The position numbers were made by a program, and so were the translations under genes. Positions 62,437-64,000 of a stretch of 64,000 nucleotides of DNA are shown here, piece by piece; within the stretch, counting starts at the first letter, position 1, and each line of letters starts with the position of its first letter. The notes under the pieces were generated by a model that had not been told where the DNA came from, did no database searches, and was given only the letters and a program-made list of their open reading frames with translations. This DNA comes from Marinobacter maroccanus (GTDB lineage: Bacteria > Pseudomonadota > Gammaproteobacteria > Pseudomonadales > Oleiphilaceae): positions 62,001 to 126,000 of the forward strand of contig NZ_PSSX01000008.1 of NCBI RefSeq assembly GCF_002933275.1. Reading direction: 5' to 3'.

Positions 62437-63279
62437 CTATGGTTCAACGTCCTGACAGACCGGGCAGTAATAGAGGCGACGGCTGGCCATCATGGTTTTG
62501 ACAAGGGCCGAGGCGCAGTCATGGCAGCGCTGGCCATCGCGGTTGAACACCATGTGCCGGCGCTGACCGAAGCTCCATCCTTCCTGCTTCAGGCGCTCTG
62601 CCCGCTCCGGCGGATTGGTAATGCCTTTCAGTCGGTAAGTTCGCTCGACCAGTGTTTGAATGGCGTCGGCCAATTGAATCTTTTGATCACTGTCCAGATC
62701 ACGAGGACGGCACCAGGGAGAAATCCGGGCCTCGAAGAGAACCTCGGAGCGGAGATAGTTGCCAATACCCGCCACGAAACCCTGATCCAGCAGCAAACCG
62801 CCCAGATTCCTTCCGCGAAAGCGCGGATCAGCGAAAACCGACAAGAGGTCTTCAACAGTTATTGGCTGATTCAGCGGATCTGGCCCCAGCCGCGAAAGAT
62901 AGGGTACTTCGCTTAATTCATCGGGCCGAACCAGTTGAATGTCCGAGGCACTGTATAACCGGGCGGCCTTTTTCAAGCCAATGATCGCAAACCTCAGCTG
63001 TCGGTTAGTTCTGGGCTCCCGATCCGGCTTGCCAATGCGCCATTTGCCGTAGAGTTGATTGTGACTGTAAACGCACCAGGGCCCATCCTCGTCTGTAGCC
63101 TCGAAAAACACCAGGACGGCTTTGCTCCGCGCTTCCACCTTCTCAACTCTGCGTCCCCGAAGGACACTCTCAAAGGGTTTCAGGTGCTCAAAGGCAAAGA
63201 ACACGGATTGCACTGTCTTGCCGCCTACAGCTTTGTGAATGTCGTCGACCATGCGGCGTATTTCGGGACCCTCGGGCAT
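62437..63279 (-). CDS. nei: Endonuclease VIII (Nei)
   Basis: A 280-residue DNA glycosylase/AP lyase. It begins MPEGPEIRRMVDDIHKA, where Pro2 is the catalytic nucleophile after Met removal and Glu3 is the general acid. The helix-two-turn-helix region is GNYLRSEVLFEARISP, and the C-terminal zinc finger reads CHDCASALVK...YYCPVCQ. It removes oxidised pyrimidines from DNA. The ATG at 63279 is fixed by the catalytic N terminus, although the frame is open further upstream. Confidence 0.92.
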   Translation of the reverse strand: MPEGPEIRRMVDDIHKAVGGKTVQSVFFAFEHLKPFESVLRGRRVEKVEARSKAVLVFFEATDEDGPWCVYSHNQLYGKWRIGKPDREPRTNRQLRFAIIGLKKAARLYSASDIQLVRPDELSEVPYLSRLGPDPLNQPITVEDLLSVFADPRFRGRNLGGLLLDQGFVAGIGNYLRSEVLFEARISPWCRPRDLDSDQKIQLADAIQTLVERTYRLKGITNPPERAERLKQEGWSFGQRRHMVFNRDGQRCHDCASALVKTMMASRRLYYCPVCQDVEP

Positions 63280-63377
63280 ACTCGTTTCCGCTCCTGACCA
63301 GTCTCTCTGCATCACAGGTGAGCTAAAAGCTACGTTGCTTCCAGCAATTCGGAGTTGTCGGGTCACAAAGTTTTGTC

Positions 63378-63545
63378 ATGAACCGGGACGAGAGAGGGCC
63401 AACGGATTGGCTGCCGGCTTCAGGTCAGTGCGATTATCCCGGCAAATTCATGGCTGTAATGAAGCGATATGGTCTCCACCACAGACATGAACAATGGCAG
63501 GGTTTACGGGTCAAGCGACAGCGTTGCTACAACCAGTATCAATAA
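63378..63545 (+). CDS. Candidate 55-residue protein
   Basis: An ATG frame of 55 codons (MNRDERGPTDWLPASG, then MKRYGLHHRHEQWQG and a basic tail) whose stop lies 2 bases from the stop of the convergent coiled-coil gene. It is the only sensible frame in this 270-base gap and is evenly used by polar, aromatic and basic residues. No family is recognised and the ribosome-binding site is weak. Confidence 0.4.
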   Translation: MNRDERGPTDWLPASGQCDYPGKFMAVMKRYGLHHRHEQWQGLRVKRQRCYNQYQ

Positions 63546-63547
63546 CC

Positions 63548-63835
63548 TCAACGCTTGTCTCCCGGACCGACCAGATCAGAGAGTTTTTCGCGTAGGGAAT
63601 CAATATTGTCTTCGCCGCTCTGCTTGAGCTCATCCAGCTTTTTGCGGCCATCCGAGATCTTTTCTTCAACCGAGCGCAGCGTATCGGACGCGCTCTGCTG
63701 GATATCCGCGCTGGCCTTCTCATTCTCAGCTTCCGCTTCTTTGGCTTTGGCCTTGGCTTTCAGGGAATCGGCTTGTTTTTCCCATTCTTCCAGTTGCGCT
63801 TCTGCTTTTCTGATCAGTTCGTCTTTCAATGACAT
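63548..63835 (-). CDS. Small coiled-coil protein
   Basis: A 95-residue, almost wholly helical, highly charged protein (MSLKDELIRKAEAQLEEWEK, then long Lys/Glu/Ala stretches and DNIDSLREKLSDLVG). No membrane span. It resembles short coiled-coil proteins of unknown role annotated near DNA-repair or stress genes. A strong GGGAGGG site precedes the ATG. The frame is open further upstream but the start is well supported. Confidence 0.75.
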   Translation of the reverse strand: MSLKDELIRKAEAQLEEWEKQADSLKAKAKAKEAEAENEKASADIQQSASDTLRSVEEKISDGRKKLDELKQSGEDNIDSLREKLSDLVGPGDKR

Positions 63836-64000
63836 AAATGCCCTCCCTCTAGGAGTCGATGAATTCCTTACAGTTGCGTACTTGGGAGAGCAAACTGGAA
63901 AAACAACCCACACCGCCGGTAAACAACGGATTCAGTGGCCTTTTTTTCGGAAAACCACGAGACGCTCACACCTGGATCCCGGTTCGAATCGGTTCAGGCA

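Noticed and set aside
63972..63996. tRNA T-loop-like GGTTCGAATC near the right edge
   Set aside because: The flanking bases do not pair as a T-stem and no other tRNA arm is visible on either strand.

Overview
The window looks like chromosome of a marine, hydrocarbon-niche gammaproteobacterium, most likely Marinobacter or a close relative. This is an inference from gene content (OMPLA, Bfr/Bfd, cyclohexanecarboxylate genes, a cysteine-type formate dehydrogenase with TupABC) and from the moderately high G+C of the core genes. No rRNA or universal marker lies in the window, so the genus is not proven.

Layout. 1-11.3 kb is housekeeping: the tex N-terminus, a receiver-GGDEF-EAL protein, rep, a cytochrome c5, pldA, a phosphohexomutase, bfr/bfd with an iron-box-like palindrome, a prolidase and a LysR regulator. 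11.4-17.0 kb is a dppABCDF-type peptide ABC operon on the minus strand. 17.2-18.9 kb holds lrgAB and yaeQ. At 18.9-19.1 kb a truncated tRNA-Arg(CCG) precedes an intact tRNA-Arg(CCG). The tRNA is followed by an A+T-richer island (19.1-24.5 kb). The island has an uncharacterised three-gene operon (TIGR04255 protein, unknown protein, possible permuted papain-fold enzyme) and a convergent DUF262 + HEPN nuclease pair. Copies of a 21-bp motif sit at the joints of the accessory modules.

24.5-29.7 kb: an Lrp/LysE pair, a YdhR-like protein and a cytosine-type deaminase/permease/PucR operon with nested palindromes upstream. 29.8-39.4 kb: two divergent operons that together encode nearly all of cyclohexanecarboxylate breakdown. 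AliA, AliB, BadK, BadH and BadI make pimeloyl-CoA, PimC/PimD-like dehydrogenases start its beta-oxidation, and GcdH converts glutaryl-CoA to crotonyl-CoA. A BadR-type MarR regulator is at the end, and a palindrome overlaps the -35 box of the aliA promoter. 39.5-41.4 kb is an AbiEi/AbiEii type IV toxin-antitoxin pair with a nested operator-like palindrome.

42.2-61.7 kb is one functional block for a molybdenum/tungsten formate dehydrogenase. It has oxyanion uptake (MOT1, TupABC) with an HTH/binding-protein-domain regulator, cofactor assembly (FdhD, MobA, MobB, MoeA), a minus-strand operon of poorly described accessory proteins (four-cluster ferredoxin, Mrp ATPase, biotin/lipoate-ligase-like protein, DUF6505-like protein), and a plus-strand operon DUF3305-DUF3306-TorD-small Tat protein-FdhA-FdhB-FdhC-small membrane protein-TusA. 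The window ends with an unknown gene, nei, a small candidate gene and a coiled-coil protein.
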